Shown: positions 8,993-18,449, counted from the first letter of the stretch. The stretch is 64,000 bases of DNA from DATLLJ01 sp035537875 (GCA_035537875.1 DATLLJ010000070.1:53620-117619), one strand, 5' to 3'. A program made the numbers and translations. The notes: generated by a model not told the origin, from the sequence alone.

Positions 8993-11218
8993 ATGACCCG
9001 GGTCGCGATCCTGTGGCACATGCACCAGCCCTTCTACGAGGACCTGGCCACCCGGGAACATATCCTGCCGTGGGTCCGGCTGCACGCACTCAAGGACTAT
9101 TTCGGCATGGTGGCGCTGCTCAGGGAGTTCCCCGACATCAAGATGACGTTCAACCTCGTGCCGTCATTGCTCGTCCAGCTCGAGGCGTTCGCGGCCGGTC
9201 GTGCCAGCGATCGACACCTGGAGTTGAGCCTGAAGCCGGCAGCCGAGCTCACAGAGTCCGACATCGACTTCATCCTGGACAACTTCTTCCACGCGCAACG
9301 TCAGCGGATGATCGACATCTACCCGCGCTACGGCGAACTGCTGGCGCGGCGGGGCGGATCGCTGCCGACCGAGGCAGACAAGCGGTCCGCTGCACGCCGG
9401 TTCACCACCGACGATCTTCTCGATCTCCAGGTCTGGCACAAGCTGGCCTGGATCGATCCGTCGTACCTCGAGGGCGATTCTCGCGTTCGGCATCTGGTGG
9501 AGAAGGGAAGCGGCTACACCGAAGACGACAAGGCGATGCTGGGACGCATCGAACTGGAACTGCTGAACCGCGTCATCCCCGAGTATCGCGCGGCGGCGGA
9601 CCGTGGCCAGATCGAAATCTCGACGTCCCCCTTCTACCATCCCATCCTGCCGCTCCTGTGCGACACGAACGTCTACCTGAGGACCCATCCGGATTCGCCG
9701 ATGCCCCGCGAGCGGTTCGTGCACCCTGAAGACGCGCGCGAACAGATGGAGCGCGCGGCCCGCTGTCACGAACGTTTGTTCGGCCGCCGAACGAGCGGCC
9801 TGTGGCCGTCAGAGGGTTCGGTCTCGGATGCCATGATTCCGCTGGCGACTCGGGCTGGTTTCACCTGGATGGCCACCGACGAGCTGATTTTGGCGCGCAC
9901 GCTCGGGGTCGTGCTGGCGCGCGATCATCACGGGCAGCTCGAACACCCTGAACGCCTGTATACGCCCTACGACGTGACCGCCGGCAGCGCCACCATCGCA
10001 TGTGTCTTCCGCGATCATGCGCTCTCCGATCTGATCGGGTTCTCGTACGCCGGCTGGGAGGCCGAAGCAGCGGCCGAGGACTTCGTCAACCGGCTTTCCG
10101 AGGCGGGCCGGCGCTACCGCGAGCGGAGCGGCGGGGAAGAGGCCCTGCTGCCTATCATCCTCGACGGCGAGAACGCCTGGGAGCATTTCGAAGGAGGCGG
10201 ACGGCCCTTTCTGCGAGCGCTGTATCGACGCCTGTCGCAGCACCCCGAGCTGCGAACGGTGACGATGACCGAGGGGTGCGCGGGTCCGCGACGCCAGCTG
10301 ACGGGCATTTTTCCCGGTTCCTGGATTGACGCGAACTTCTACGTCTGGATCGGCCACGCCGACGATCGTCGCGCGTGGAGTCAGCTGGCCGATGCGCGCG
10401 ATACGATCGAGCAGGCATCAGGGGAGACATCGATCGACCCTGCGGCGCTCGCCAGCGCCCGCGAAGAGGTGTTGATCGCCGAAGGCAGCGACTGGTTCTG
10501 GTGGTACGGCGACGATCGATCCTCCAGCCACGATTTGGACTTCGACGATCTGTTCCGGCGCCACCTTCGCAACGTGTACCAGCTGCTGCGGAAGCCGGTT
10601 CCCGACGAGTTGTTCGTGAGCAACATCTCGGGCCTGGGAACGCCCCCCGCGCAGACAGCGCCGACGGCACTCTTGGCACCGACGCTCGACGGGGAGGAAA
10701 CGAGTTACTTCGAGTGGCTCGGCGCTGGTGCGCTCGAGGTCCGCGATGTCGGCGGCGCCATGCACCAGACCTCGCGCCGCGGCTCCATCCTGACGCTGGT
10801 GCAGTTTGGGTTCGCCGCAACGCGCGACCGGCTCTGCGTCCGGCTGGACAGCGATCGGCCTGTCGCCGATCTGCTGGCCGACGGGCATTCGATGACGTTG
10901 AAATTCCTCATGCCGCCCGGCGTCCGCTTCGTCATCAGCTCCAATGCCGGTCAGACGGAGGCCAGTTTCTGGGTGCGGGGGCCGAGCGGCGCCGCGTGGA
11001 CGAAACGAGGCGCGGCGGGGGCCGATGTGGCCGTCGGCAGCGTCCTCGAGCTGGCCATCCCGTTGACCGCGCTTTGCGCGTCACGCCTGGAGCAGGTGGC
11101 GTTCTTCGCGGCGGTCTCCGGCGCAGACGGGTCGGAACTGGAAAGCCATCCGGCCCATCATCCGATTGAGGTGAGGGTGCCTGACGACCTGTTTGAGGCG
11201 CAGCATTGGAGTGCCTGA
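8993..11218 (+). CDS. Glycoside hydrolase family 57 protein
   Basis: This 741-residue protein begins with the GH57 hallmark WHMHQPFY (8-15). The catalytic pair is visible: nucleophile E274 in LWPSEGSVSD and acid/base D296 in MATDEL. GH57 enzymes are alpha-amylases, amylopullulanases, 4-alpha-glucanotransferases or branching enzymes acting on alpha-glucans. The C-terminal ~250 residues contain a beta-rich region of the sort found in GH57 amylases. No signal peptide is seen, which suggests action on intracellular glycogen or oligosaccharides (inference). A longer reading frame upstream overlaps lptFG and is discounted, because homology begins at this ATG. Confidence 0.9.
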   Translation: MTRVAILWHMHQPFYEDLATREHILPWVRLHALKDYFGMVALLREFPDIKMTFNLVPSLLVQLEAFAAGRASDRHLELSLKPAAELTESDIDFILDNFFHAQRQRMIDIYPRYGELLARRGGSLPTEADKRSAARRFTTDDLLDLQVWHKLAWIDPSYLEGDSRVRHLVEKGSGYTEDDKAMLGRIELELLNRVIPEYRAAADRGQIEISTSPFYHPILPLLCDTNVYLRTHPDSPMPRERFVHPEDAREQMERAARCHERLFGRRTSGLWPSEGSVSDAMIPLATRAGFTWMATDELILARTLGVVLARDHHGQLEHPERLYTPYDVTAGSATIACVFRDHALSDLIGFSYAGWEAEAAAEDFVNRLSEAGRRYRERSGGEEALLPIILDGENAWEHFEGGGRPFLRALYRRLSQHPELRTVTMTEGCAGPRRQLTGIFPGSWIDANFYVWIGHADDRRAWSQLADARDTIEQASGETSIDPAALASAREEVLIAEGSDWFWWYGDDRSSSHDLDFDDLFRRHLRNVYQLLRKPVPDELFVSNISGLGTPPAQTAPTALLAPTLDGEETSYFEWLGAGALEVRDVGGAMHQTSRRGSILTLVQFGFAATRDRLCVRLDSDRPVADLLADGHSMTLKFLMPPGVRFVISSNAGQTEASFWVRGPSGAAWTKRGAAGADVAVGSVLELAIPLTALCASRLEQVAFFAAVSGADGSELESHPAHHPIEVRVPDDLFEAQHWSA

Positions 11219-12203
11219 TTGAACGACAGGCGAAGGCGCTGTTTTCTCGATATTCGCAGAGTCTGATAATGGGTGTTATGTTAACCTGCGTGTCTTTCAC
11301 CCCTGGGGACAGGTCCCGTCGTCACGCAAAATGCCGTTTTCCAGCCTGGCGTGCCGCAGCCGCGGTTCGGGGTTATTTGGCCAGCAATCCATTCTGAATT
11401 CCTAGGCGCCAATAGAGTGAAGCGAGCCTCCGGCGTGGCAATCACAAACTGTTGCGCCTGCGAGCGGTCTTCTGTGGCCATCGTCTGAATGGGCGGCGCA
11501 AGACCGGACCCTGTGCGGGGGCCGGGGTTTCTCGCGAACCTGGTGGGTGCAGACTCAGCCGCCGCAAAGCCGATGGCCTTCTGGTATGACTTTGACGTTT
11601 CGTGCACGGGATCGGCCGAAAACTGGCTGCGGCTGCGGGCTGTTGGAGCGGCGCGGCGCACGCGTCAGACGGGAACTCGCGTCGCAGGCGCCGGAAATCC
11701 GCGCAGGTCACGGACCTGCCGGCGTGCTGCCGACATGTCCGCCGGCGACGCGGGTTCCCGCGCCGTCGAACCCGGTTCGCGGAGGCGGCCAGCTTGCGGC
11801 CGGACACGTCGGTGGTCAAGCGGAGTTCCGGGGTGGCCAGCCAGTCTGGACCCTCCTCGAGGGCCCACCGCGCAAGCCATCCGGCAGGCTTGCAGGGAGA
11901 TGACCTTAGAGGGCCGACAGAGTCAATACCGCCACGAACGCTCGAAACACGAAACCGGAAGGTCGCAACGGCCCCCTTTGCGGCGCGCCCTCGGACCACG
12001 GTGCGAAACACAAGCCGGTCAACAGATCCACTCTGGATTCGCTTGCGATGTGTGTTCGAGAGGCGATCTCAAGAGGCCGGCGGCCTGAAGGAGGCGACGC
12101 GTTGGGACGCTTTTGTTTTCGTGAATTCCCGCTTTCGTGGCTGCTTCCGTTCCTCGCCAATCTTCGACACTTCCAACGGAATTCTCTCTGCTGATCTACC
12201 TAT
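11219..12203. other. Gene-free stretch, nothing recognised
   Basis: About 1 kb after the GH57 stop holds no reading frame with recognisable protein features. All frames here are Arg/Pro/Ala-rich shadows. It contains several GC-rich dyads, such as caggtc-acg-gacctg near 11718, and the palindrome gggacaggtccc near 11305, a sequence type seen in REP-like elements. It is the left part of a degenerate island that includes the parB relic. Confidence 0.5.
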
Positions 12204-12725
12204 GACAGCAGTGACTTAGCTGAAATGTCGGCCAGCCGACAATGACTGACGCCGTCTTGTCTGACGCCGTCTTGTCTGACGCCGTTGTCTGACGCGGCTG
12301 GCCCCGGGCCGTGAGACCTCGGGTGAAACGTAGGCGACGTCCCCAGCTGCCCGGTCAGCGCTCGTTGGCACAGCCGTTCGCGGAGCGTCGCCGACACGCC
12401 CCGGCGTCGTCGAAGACGTCGGACTCCCCCGCCGCCACCTCTCGATCGGACTCCCCAATCGGTGCCGTGGCCGCCATCAATGTGGGATGGAGCCGATCGT
12501 TACCAGGCGTTTGGTTACCGGTCTCGCTCGTCGCACTTCGTCGCTCTTGCGAAGGGTCTCCCGCCGGCGGGCCAGACCCTCGGTCCACGTGCCCCGCCAT
12601 TCTCTCGCCAGACCGTCGTCCAACGCCTCGGCCTCATCGCGATCGAGGCGATGAGCTCGGACAGATCGCCTATCACTTTGGCCCGGCTGACTGGAGTTGG
12701 GATCGATTTGATCAATGCGAGACAC
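12204..12725 (-). pseudogene. Decayed, rearranged second copy of parB
   Basis: Several blocks match the intact parB at 13059-13880. Positions 12204-12241 match parB 13322-13359 at about 36 of 38 bases (encoding CRLADISAKSLL). About 12550-12605 matches the region encoding LARRLGKS to LARECG. About 12640-12725 matches the region encoding GDLSELIASIAEKG and DPNPNQP. The block around 12605-12645 joins two parB segments that lie about 200 bp apart in the intact gene, so an internal deletion is present. Frameshifts and a tandem repeat break the frame. No functional product is expected. Confidence 0.85.
12246..12295. repeat. 15-bp tandem repeat next to the parB relic
   Basis: Two exact copies of ctgacgccgtcttgt (12246-12260, 12261-12275) are followed by a third copy lacking 3 nt and a fourth partial copy. 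The array abuts the end of the parB-like sequence and marks one of its broken edges. Confidence 0.8.
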
Positions 12726-12869
12726 GCGGCAACGTTGCGACCAAGACTCGGCGCACGCCGTCCGGGCCGCGCCAATACAGGAAAGGCGCCGACGGTCGGG
12801 CGAGGCGCAGTGGTGCAGCGGGAATGTGATCGACGCCGCGGACACCTGACGTTGTGGAACGGTTAATAA

Positions 12870-13032
12870 AGTGGCCCGTCCACGTCGAACGAGGACGAGA
12901 TCGCGGAGCGCGGCGCCCGACTGGCAAGGCGCGACGACAGGGAATGCCGGGAGTATTTGAGGGAGGAGCAACGCCGCCAGACGGGATGGCGCCGCCCGCG
13001 AGGTGGTCCCTGATCAACGTGGACGGGCCACT
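12870..13032. mobile_element. 163-bp inverted-repeat element (MITE-like or IS remnant)
   Basis: The 16-bp sequence agtggcccgtccacgt at 12870-12885 recurs as an exact reverse complement at 13017-13032, and the similarity continues imperfectly about 10 bp inward. The interior (131 bp) has no transposase. No convincing target-site duplication is seen. The element ends 26 bp from the parB stop and lies between parB and its decayed copy, so it may have taken part in that duplication. Confidence 0.6.
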
Positions 13033-13058
13033 AGACAGTCTCTCGAGCGCCGAGCGGT

Positions 13059-13880
13059 CTACTCGCTTCGCAGTTCCTGAATGATCGCCTGGAGCGCCTC
13101 GATGACTTCCTCCCGGGTGACGCGACTCTTGGCGAATCGCAACTTCAGGTTGAAGGCCTTCGTCGGAGGGCGATAAGCGAACACGTACTGTTTGGGACGA
13201 CCGGCTTTCGGCGTCGCGACCGCCTCCCGCAACTGCTGACGAGTGACGCCGCCGCCCTGGCTGGCGATCTTCTCGACGAGCCGCGTCATTTTCTCAGGGG
13301 TTTCCTGCCTAACCACCTGCAACAGCAGCGACTTAGCCGAAATGTCGGCCAGCCGACATAGATTGCGCACCTCTTCCGGCATCGCCGTCAGGGAGAGCGA
13401 TTCGGTAATCGACGTGCGCGACTTCCCTAGCCGGCGCGCCAGATCCTCGTGCGTGTACCCGCATTCTCTCGCCAGACCGTCGAGCGCCTCGGCTTCTTCG
13501 AAAGGAGTCAGGTCCTTCCGCTGCAGGTTCTCGATGAGGGCGAGCTCGATGACCTCGGTATCATCGACTTCCCGCACGACGACGGGGATGTCGCGCAGGC
13601 CGACCTGCACCGCCGCCTGATAGCGCCGCTCCCCCGCCACGATTTGAAAGCGATCGCCGCGAGGCCGGACGACCAGCGGCTCGAGAATCCCCTTTTCCGC
13701 GATCGAGGCAATGAGCTCGGACAGATCACCCATCACCTGACGCGGCTGATTGGGGTTGGGATCGACTTGCTCGATGGGAACCAGACGGCCAATCGGTGCA
13801 CCTGCCGACGCCGCCAACGCCTCCACGTAGTGCGCGTCATGGCGCATCGCCATGGAGCTCGGAAGCCCTCGTCTAGGCAC
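13059..13880 (-). CDS. parB: Chromosome-partitioning protein ParB
   Basis: ParB is a CTP-dependent DNA clamp that loads at parS sites and partitions chromosomes with ParA. The 273-residue product shows the N-terminal ParB/Srx domain with NPNQPR (42-47), GERRYQAA (83-90) and ENLQRKDL (117-124), then a helix-turn-helix (about 142-164), then a C-terminal dimerisation region. The GTG at 13880 is chosen as the start. It follows a GAGGAGG ribosome-binding site and overlaps the parA stop by 8 nt. No parS site was found by eye nearby. A decayed copy lies just downstream. Confidence 0.93.
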   Translation of the reverse strand: MPRRGLPSSMAMRHDAHYVEALAASAGAPIGRLVPIEQVDPNPNQPRQVMGDLSELIASIAEKGILEPLVVRPRGDRFQIVAGERRYQAAVQVGLRDIPVVVREVDDTEVIELALIENLQRKDLTPFEEAEALDGLARECGYTHEDLARRLGKSRTSITESLSLTAMPEEVRNLCRLADISAKSLLLQVVRQETPEKMTRLVEKIASQGGGVTRQQLREAVATPKAGRPKQYVFAYRPPTKAFNLKLRFAKSRVTREEVIEALQAIIQELRSE

Positions 13881-14628
13881 GGTCGATAACCTCCTCGCAC
13901 AGGCTGTAATACTCGGTCGCCCCCGTCGAATCGGGAGCGAACGTGAAGATCGATTCCTTGTAGGCGGGGCTTTCCTCGAGCCGCACACTCTTGGTGATCA
14001 CAGTCTTGAAGACCTTCCCGCCGAAGACCTTTCGGATCTGCGTCCGGATGTCCCGCGCCAGCGCCGTCCGCTTGTCATGCATCGTAATGACCACGCCGAG
14101 AATCCTGAGCGCCGGGTTCGGACGCGCGCGGACCTTCTCGATCGTCTCGAGCAAGTCGTCGGTCCCCTCGAGGGCGAAGTAGGACGACTGAATCGGGATC
14201 AACAGATGGGTCGCCGCCACCAGCGCGTTCACGGTCAGGAGCCCGAGCGTCGGTGCGCAATCGATGACGATGTGCGGGTAATCCTTTCGGATGGGCTCGA
14301 GTTTGTCCTTGAGGCGGAAGTGCGCGTCCAGCTCCCCCACCAATTTCGCCTCGAGCTTGGCCAGCGCAATCCGCGACGGGGCGATCGACAGATTCTCAAT
14401 CGGCGTCGGCATGATGACGTCTTTCATCCCCACCGCCGGATCGACGATCGCGTCGTAAACGCTTTTCGATACCTGCGGCAGGTCGAGAAACGACATCGTG
14501 CTGTTGGCTTGCGGGTCGAGATCGACAAGAAGAGTGCGCTTGCCGCGCAAGGCAAGCGCAGCAGCCAAATTGATGGCGGTCGTGGTCTTACCGACGCCGC
14601 CCTTCTGGTTGGCGATAGCGACGATCAT
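13873..14628 (-). CDS. parA: Chromosome-partitioning ATPase ParA (Soj)
   Basis: This is a 251-residue deviant-Walker ATPase. The motif QKGGVGKTTT (8-17) carries both the signature K9 and K14. DLDPQANST follows as the Walker A' region and VIDCAPTLG as Walker B. The length and lack of an N-terminal DNA-binding domain fit chromosomal Soj-type ParA. It is first of the parAB pair and is coupled to parB by overlap. Confidence 0.95.
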   Translation of the reverse strand: MIVAIANQKGGVGKTTTAINLAAALALRGKRTLLVDLDPQANSTMSFLDLPQVSKSVYDAIVDPAVGMKDVIMPTPIENLSIAPSRIALAKLEAKLVGELDAHFRLKDKLEPIRKDYPHIVIDCAPTLGLLTVNALVAATHLLIPIQSSYFALEGTDDLLETIEKVRARPNPALRILGVVITMHDKRTALARDIRTQIRKVFGGKVFKTVITKSVRLEESPAYKESIFTFAPDSTGATEYYSLCEEVIDRA

Positions 14629-14720
14629 CGGACGGGATACAGGGTGAAAGGATTGTAACCGTGAATGGGAGTCCGCAGAGCGCGGATAATACAGCGAAGC
14701 GAAAATTGGGTGGATGCCAG

Positions 14721-14766
14721 ATACCCAATTCCCAATCGATTACCCAATTACCCGATTACCCAATCT
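14721..14766. repeat. Short-period intergenic repeat (attaccca type)
   Basis: Degenerate copies of an 8-9 nt unit (tacccaatt / cccaatcgat / tacccaatta / cccgattac) lie between the parA start and the end of the DUF151 gene. The same unit makes up the much longer inverted repeat at 24210-24316. The unit is AT-rich and unlike the surrounding coding DNA. Confidence 0.75.
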
Positions 14767-14773
14767 CATGGCG

Positions 14774-15259
14774 CTACATCTTGTACTTCCCGAGGTCTTC
14801 CGGATCCAGGCTCTCCAGCCACCGATGCAGCCGATCGGGATCGGCCTTCTCGGTGGAAAAGTCCACCGGCTTCGCATTGTCGATCACCACGTCCTCGACG
14901 AAGATCGGTGCCCGGGCGCGAAGCGCGAGCGCAATCGCATCGCTCGGTCGCGCATCGATGGCGACCGTATCGCCATTGAGCGACAGGTAGATCAGCGCGT
15001 AGAACGTGTTCTCCTGCAGGTCGCACACCACGATCTTCTGCACCGACGCCTTCAGATCCTGGATGACGTTTCGCAGCAGATCGTGAGTCATCGGACGAGG
15101 CGTCGCGATGTTCTCGATCTGGAGCGCGATCGCGTTGGCTTCGAAGATCCCGACCCAGATGGGCAACACGCGCTGCCCCTCCTTGTCGCGCAGGATGACG
15201 ATAGGCACGTTGGTCACCGGATCGACCATCAATCCTTTAATCGTCATCTCTATCTGCAT
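14774..15259 (-). CDS. Bifunctional nuclease family protein (DUF151/BFN)
   Basis: This is a 161-residue single-domain protein of the DUF151/bifunctional nuclease family. It has the typical N-terminal VDPVTNVPIVIL and LPIWVGIFEANAIA segments and the central RPMTHDLLRNVI and ARPSDAIALALRA motifs. Relatives have DNase/RNase activity in plants and are common and poorly characterised in bacteria. The ATG at 15259 follows a G-rich ribosome-binding site; another ATG lies 12 nt upstream at 15271. It starts just before the miaB stop is cleared (10-nt overlap), so it is probably co-transcribed with recN-miaB. Confidence 0.85.
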   Translation of the reverse strand: MQIEMTIKGLMVDPVTNVPIVILRDKEGQRVLPIWVGIFEANAIALQIENIATPRPMTHDLLRNVIQDLKASVQKIVVCDLQENTFYALIYLSLNGDTVAIDARPSDAIALALRARAPIFVEDVVIDNAKPVDFSTEKADPDRLHRWLESLDPEDLGKYKM

Positions 15260-16581
15260 GGCTGCCCCCATACGCTGTGCGGCCCAGCGCGCTCGACGCG
15301 AACCGGCAACGTTCGCCCGATCCACTCCGGCGGACCCGGAAGGTTCACGACCACGTTCGTGCTCGTCCGGCCCGAAAGCTCCGTCACCCGGCGGCGACTC
15401 GCCGCGTCGACCAGCACCTCGACCTCTCGTCCGATCATCTCGGCGTTCAGCCGGCTCTGGATCTCACGCTGCAACGCCTGCAGTGTCATGATACGCCTGG
15501 TCTTGACCTCTTCCGGAACATCGTCTGACAGGCGCTGATCCGCCAGGGTGTTCGGCCGCGGCGAATATTTGAACGAGAACATGCTGTGGTAACCCACGGT
15601 CGTCGTCAACGAGAGCGTATCTTCGAAGTCCGCCTCCGACTCACCCGGAAACCCAACGATCATGTCGGTAGACAGCGCCACGTCCGGCAGTCGCTCGCGG
15701 ATGCCGTTCACGAGGTCCAGATAGTCTTCGCGCGTGTGCCGGCGCCGCATCGCCTCGAGGATCCGTGTGGACCCGGATTGGACGGGCAGATGCAGATGCC
15801 GACACAGTTTCGGCAAGCGAGCCATGCAGTCGAGAAATCGTCGAGTCACGTGCCGCGGATGCGGGCTCGCGAACCGGATGCGATCGACCCCCTCGATGTC
15901 ATGAATGGCTTCGATCAAAGCGGGAAAGTCACACCGCGGATCGTCGGGCGCGACGTAATGATTCACGATCTGCCCGAGCAACTGCACTTCGCGTCGGCCG
16001 CCAGCCGCGGCTTCCCGAACCTCGGCGAGGATGTCGGCTTTCGGCCGCATCCTCTCGTGTCCGCGGGTATACGGCACGACGCAGAAGCTGCAGAATTCGT
16101 TGCACCCTTCGATGATCGTCACGTAGGCTTTGACTGGATCGCTTCGTCGCGTCACGCCGAGCGGAAACGTCACGTCCTCATACGGGTCGAGGTCCAGAAT
16201 CGCCCCAGCGCCCGTCTTCTCGGCCGCCTGCGCCACCAGAATCGGCAGGCGGCGCAACGCCTGCGTCCCGATGATCACGTTCGCCACGCCCGGCGCGCGA
16301 CGCAGGATCGACTCGCCTTCCTGCTGTGCGACGCAGCCGGCCACGGCCACAATGCGATCGTGCCCGCTTTCTGACGCCAGCTCGCGGAGCTCGCCGAGCC
16401 TCGTGTAAAGCTTCTCTTCTGCGCGCTCCCGCACGCTGCAGGTATTGATCACGACAACGTCGGCGTCCGCGGCGTCGCCCGTCGCTTCAAAGCCCGCCTG
16501 CTCGAGCAGTCCGGCCATGCGCTCTGAGTCGTGCACGTTCATCTGGCACCCGAACGTTTCTATCAAGTACTTGCGCGCCAT
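15250..16581 (-). CDS. miaB: tRNA-2-methylthio-N6-dimethylallyladenosine synthase MiaB
   Basis: MiaB is a radical-SAM methylthiotransferase that modifies A37 of tRNAs. The 443-residue length is standard. The N-terminal UPF0004 domain carries C12, C48 and C83, the auxiliary iron-sulfur ligands. The radical-SAM cluster ligands are C160, C164 and C167 (EGCNEFCSFC). A C-terminal TRAM domain covers about 375-440. The usual LLGQNVN motif reads LLGQIVN here, an unusual substitution. The gene begins 1 nt after the recN stop. Confidence 0.95.
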   Translation of the reverse strand: MARKYLIETFGCQMNVHDSERMAGLLEQAGFEATGDAADADVVVINTCSVRERAEEKLYTRLGELRELASESGHDRIVAVAGCVAQQEGESILRRAPGVANVIIGTQALRRLPILVAQAAEKTGAGAILDLDPYEDVTFPLGVTRRSDPVKAYVTIIEGCNEFCSFCVVPYTRGHERMRPKADILAEVREAAAGGRREVQLLGQIVNHYVAPDDPRCDFPALIEAIHDIEGVDRIRFASPHPRHVTRRFLDCMARLPKLCRHLHLPVQSGSTRILEAMRRRHTREDYLDLVNGIRERLPDVALSTDMIVGFPGESEADFEDTLSLTTTVGYHSMFSFKYSPRPNTLADQRLSDDVPEEVKTRRIMTLQALQREIQSRLNAEMIGREVEVLVDAASRRRVTELSGRTSTNVVVNLPGPPEWIGRTLPVRVERAGPHSVWGQPCR

Positions 16582-16582
16582 C

Positions 16583-18415
16583 TCAAGATGCCCTTGTGCC
16601 CGCTGTCCGCCGTTTCGTTCGTGGCGACGGGCCTTTCGCTTTCGCCCTTTCGCTTTCGCCCTTTTCTTTTGCTTCGCCCGCCGTTGCGCCAGTTGCGTCG
16701 ATGCCCGACCGCGTTCCGCGGGCTCGTCCTGCAAGCATCTCACGAGCCGAGGCTCGCAACCCCTCACTAATTGACGCGCCCCCCAACATCCTGGCCAACT
16801 CGGCGACGCGACCGTCGTGATCGAGCCGTCGGACGGTCGTAGTGGTTCGGCCGTCAGCCACACGCTTTTCGATCTGGACGTGCGCGTCCGCGTACGCGGC
16901 GATCTGGGGCAGGTGCGTAATGCACAGGACCTGGAACGCGGAGGCGAGCGCCTGCAGTTTGCGCCCGACGACGTCCGCCACACGCCCGCCGATGCCCGCA
17001 TCGACCTCGTCGAAAACGAGCCCGGGAGCGCCCTGGCCAGGCTGTCCGGCGATGTCCTGGGCCTCGAGCCTCGCGCGGAACATCAGCGTCTTGATGGCGA
17101 GCATGATGCGCGAAAGCTCTCCTCCAGAAACCACACGAGCCAACGGCCTCAACTCCTCGCCCGGGTTCGTCGACACGTAGAACTCGACGACGTCTGTGCC
17201 CTCCGCCGTCCAGGAGGATTCCAATCCATCACCCGGGGCGGCGGGGGCGGCGGGGGAAAACCGCGCGTCGAACTGTGTCCGCTCGAGGGCCAGATCGGCC
17301 AGGCTCAGCTGCAGTTCGCTGGCGAATTTCGCAGCGGCCCTTCGACGGGCCTGGCTCAGGGCCTGGGCCGCCGCCAGATACTGCTCGCGCGCCGCGCTGT
17401 GCTGTCTCTCCAGCTCCGCGAGCCGATCGTCGCCCTGTTGCAGTTCACGAAGTTCCGCGCGGCACGAATCGCGATAAGCAATGACGTCAGTCAGTGACGG
17501 GCCATACTTGCGCTTCAGACGGTCGAGCAGAGCGAGGCGCTCCTCGACGTATTGCAACCTTGACGGCGACGCATCGATCGTGTCGGCGTAGCGCCTGATA
17601 AAACCTGCCAGGTCCTCCAGCTGCGACTTGATGCCTTCGCGGGCATCCACGTACGGCTGAAATCTCGAATCCAGTTTCGCCAGTTCGGAAACGCGCCGCC
17701 ACACATGTCCAAGACCGGTGAGGACAGCCGAGTCATCGTCGTACAACGCGGCGTAGCTTTCCTCACAGAGGCGGCCGACCCGCTCGGCGTTGGCGAGAAC
17801 CTGGCGGAGCGCGCCGAGCTCGGTTTCCTCGTTTGGCTCGCCTGCGCGGGGCGAACTGAGCGTCGCCTTGTCGAGCTCGTTCAGCTGAAAGGTCAGCAGG
17901 TCGATGCGTGCGACGCGATCTGCGAGCGCGCGGCGGAATTGCGACAACGCCTCGGCCGATGTCCGAACTGCATCGAAGCGATCACGTACGGGGCGCATCA
18001 GCGGCTCGAGTTGGCCATACGCGTCGAGCACCCGCTGATGTGTGCCCGGATCCAGCAGCGTCTGGTGCTCGTGCTGGCCGTGCAGCTCGATCAGATGAGT
18101 CGAGAGCTCTTTGAGGCTGCCTGCCGTCGCCAGCGCGCCGTCGATGAACGCTCTGCTCCTACCTTGAGCAGTCACCTCGCGCCGCACCAGGATCTCGCGA
18201 CCACCGCTCTCGAAGATGGCTTCGATGGTTGCCATCTCTTCGCCTGTCCTGACGAGGTCTCCAGAGGCGCGACCGCCGAGCAGGAGGCCCACCGCCCCCA
18301 CGAGAATCGACTTGCCCGCCCCGGTCTCGCCCGTCAGGACATTGAGCCCGGCCTCGAATTCCACCTCGACGGAATCGATAACGGCAAGGTGAGTTACGCG
18401 AAGAAAACGAAGCAT
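16583..18415 (-). CDS. recN: DNA repair ATPase RecN
   Basis: RecN is an SMC-like ATPase acting in double-strand-break repair. Walker A (GETGAGKS) is at residues 29-36 and long coiled-coil arms fill the middle. The C-terminal half carries the VSGGELSRIMLAIK signature and LVFDEVDAGIGG Walker B. The canonical fold ends near ASAREMLAG. A further ~45 residues are rich in Gly, Lys, Glu, Ala and Arg, and are partly encoded by a short-period ctttcg repeat (16631-16670), so they are probably an accidental extension. The ATG at 18415 is chosen because homology starts there; an upstream ATG at 18445 would add 10 residues. Confidence 0.93.
   Translation of the reverse strand: MLRFLRVTHLAVIDSVEVEFEAGLNVLTGETGAGKSILVGAVGLLLGGRASGDLVRTGEEMATIEAIFESGGREILVRREVTAQGRSRAFIDGALATAGSLKELSTHLIELHGQHEHQTLLDPGTHQRVLDAYGQLEPLMRPVRDRFDAVRTSAEALSQFRRALADRVARIDLLTFQLNELDKATLSSPRAGEPNEETELGALRQVLANAERVGRLCEESYAALYDDDSAVLTGLGHVWRRVSELAKLDSRFQPYVDAREGIKSQLEDLAGFIRRYADTIDASPSRLQYVEERLALLDRLKRKYGPSLTDVIAYRDSCRAELRELQQGDDRLAELERQHSAAREQYLAAAQALSQARRRAAAKFASELQLSLADLALERTQFDARFSPAAPAAPGDGLESSWTAEGTDVVEFYVSTNPGEELRPLARVVSGGELSRIMLAIKTLMFRARLEAQDIAGQPGQGAPGLVFDEVDAGIGGRVADVVGRKLQALASAFQVLCITHLPQIAAYADAHVQIEKRVADGRTTTTVRRLDHDGRVAELARMLGGASISEGLRASAREMLAGRARGTRSGIDATGATAGEAKEKGESERAKAKGPSPRTKRRTAGTRAS
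16631..16670. repeat. Short-period repeat (ctttcg type) inside the recN 3' end
   Basis: Alternating ctttcg and ccctttcg units run for about 40 nt and are read by recN as a low-complexity Lys/Glu/Ala/Arg/Gly tail. It lies at the recN-miaB junction, the same sort of position as the other short-period repeats in the window. Confidence 0.7.
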
Positions 18416-18449
18416 GAAAAATGGATGGAACTCCAATCCTAACATAGGT

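Noticed and set aside
11442..12011. 189-codon minus-strand frame in the gene-poor island
   Set aside because: Composition is Arg/Pro-rich, no motif, no ribosome-binding site.
13017..13058. Idea that the 163-bp element supplies the parB terminator
   Set aside because: Its arms are too far apart for a terminator and no T-run follows.
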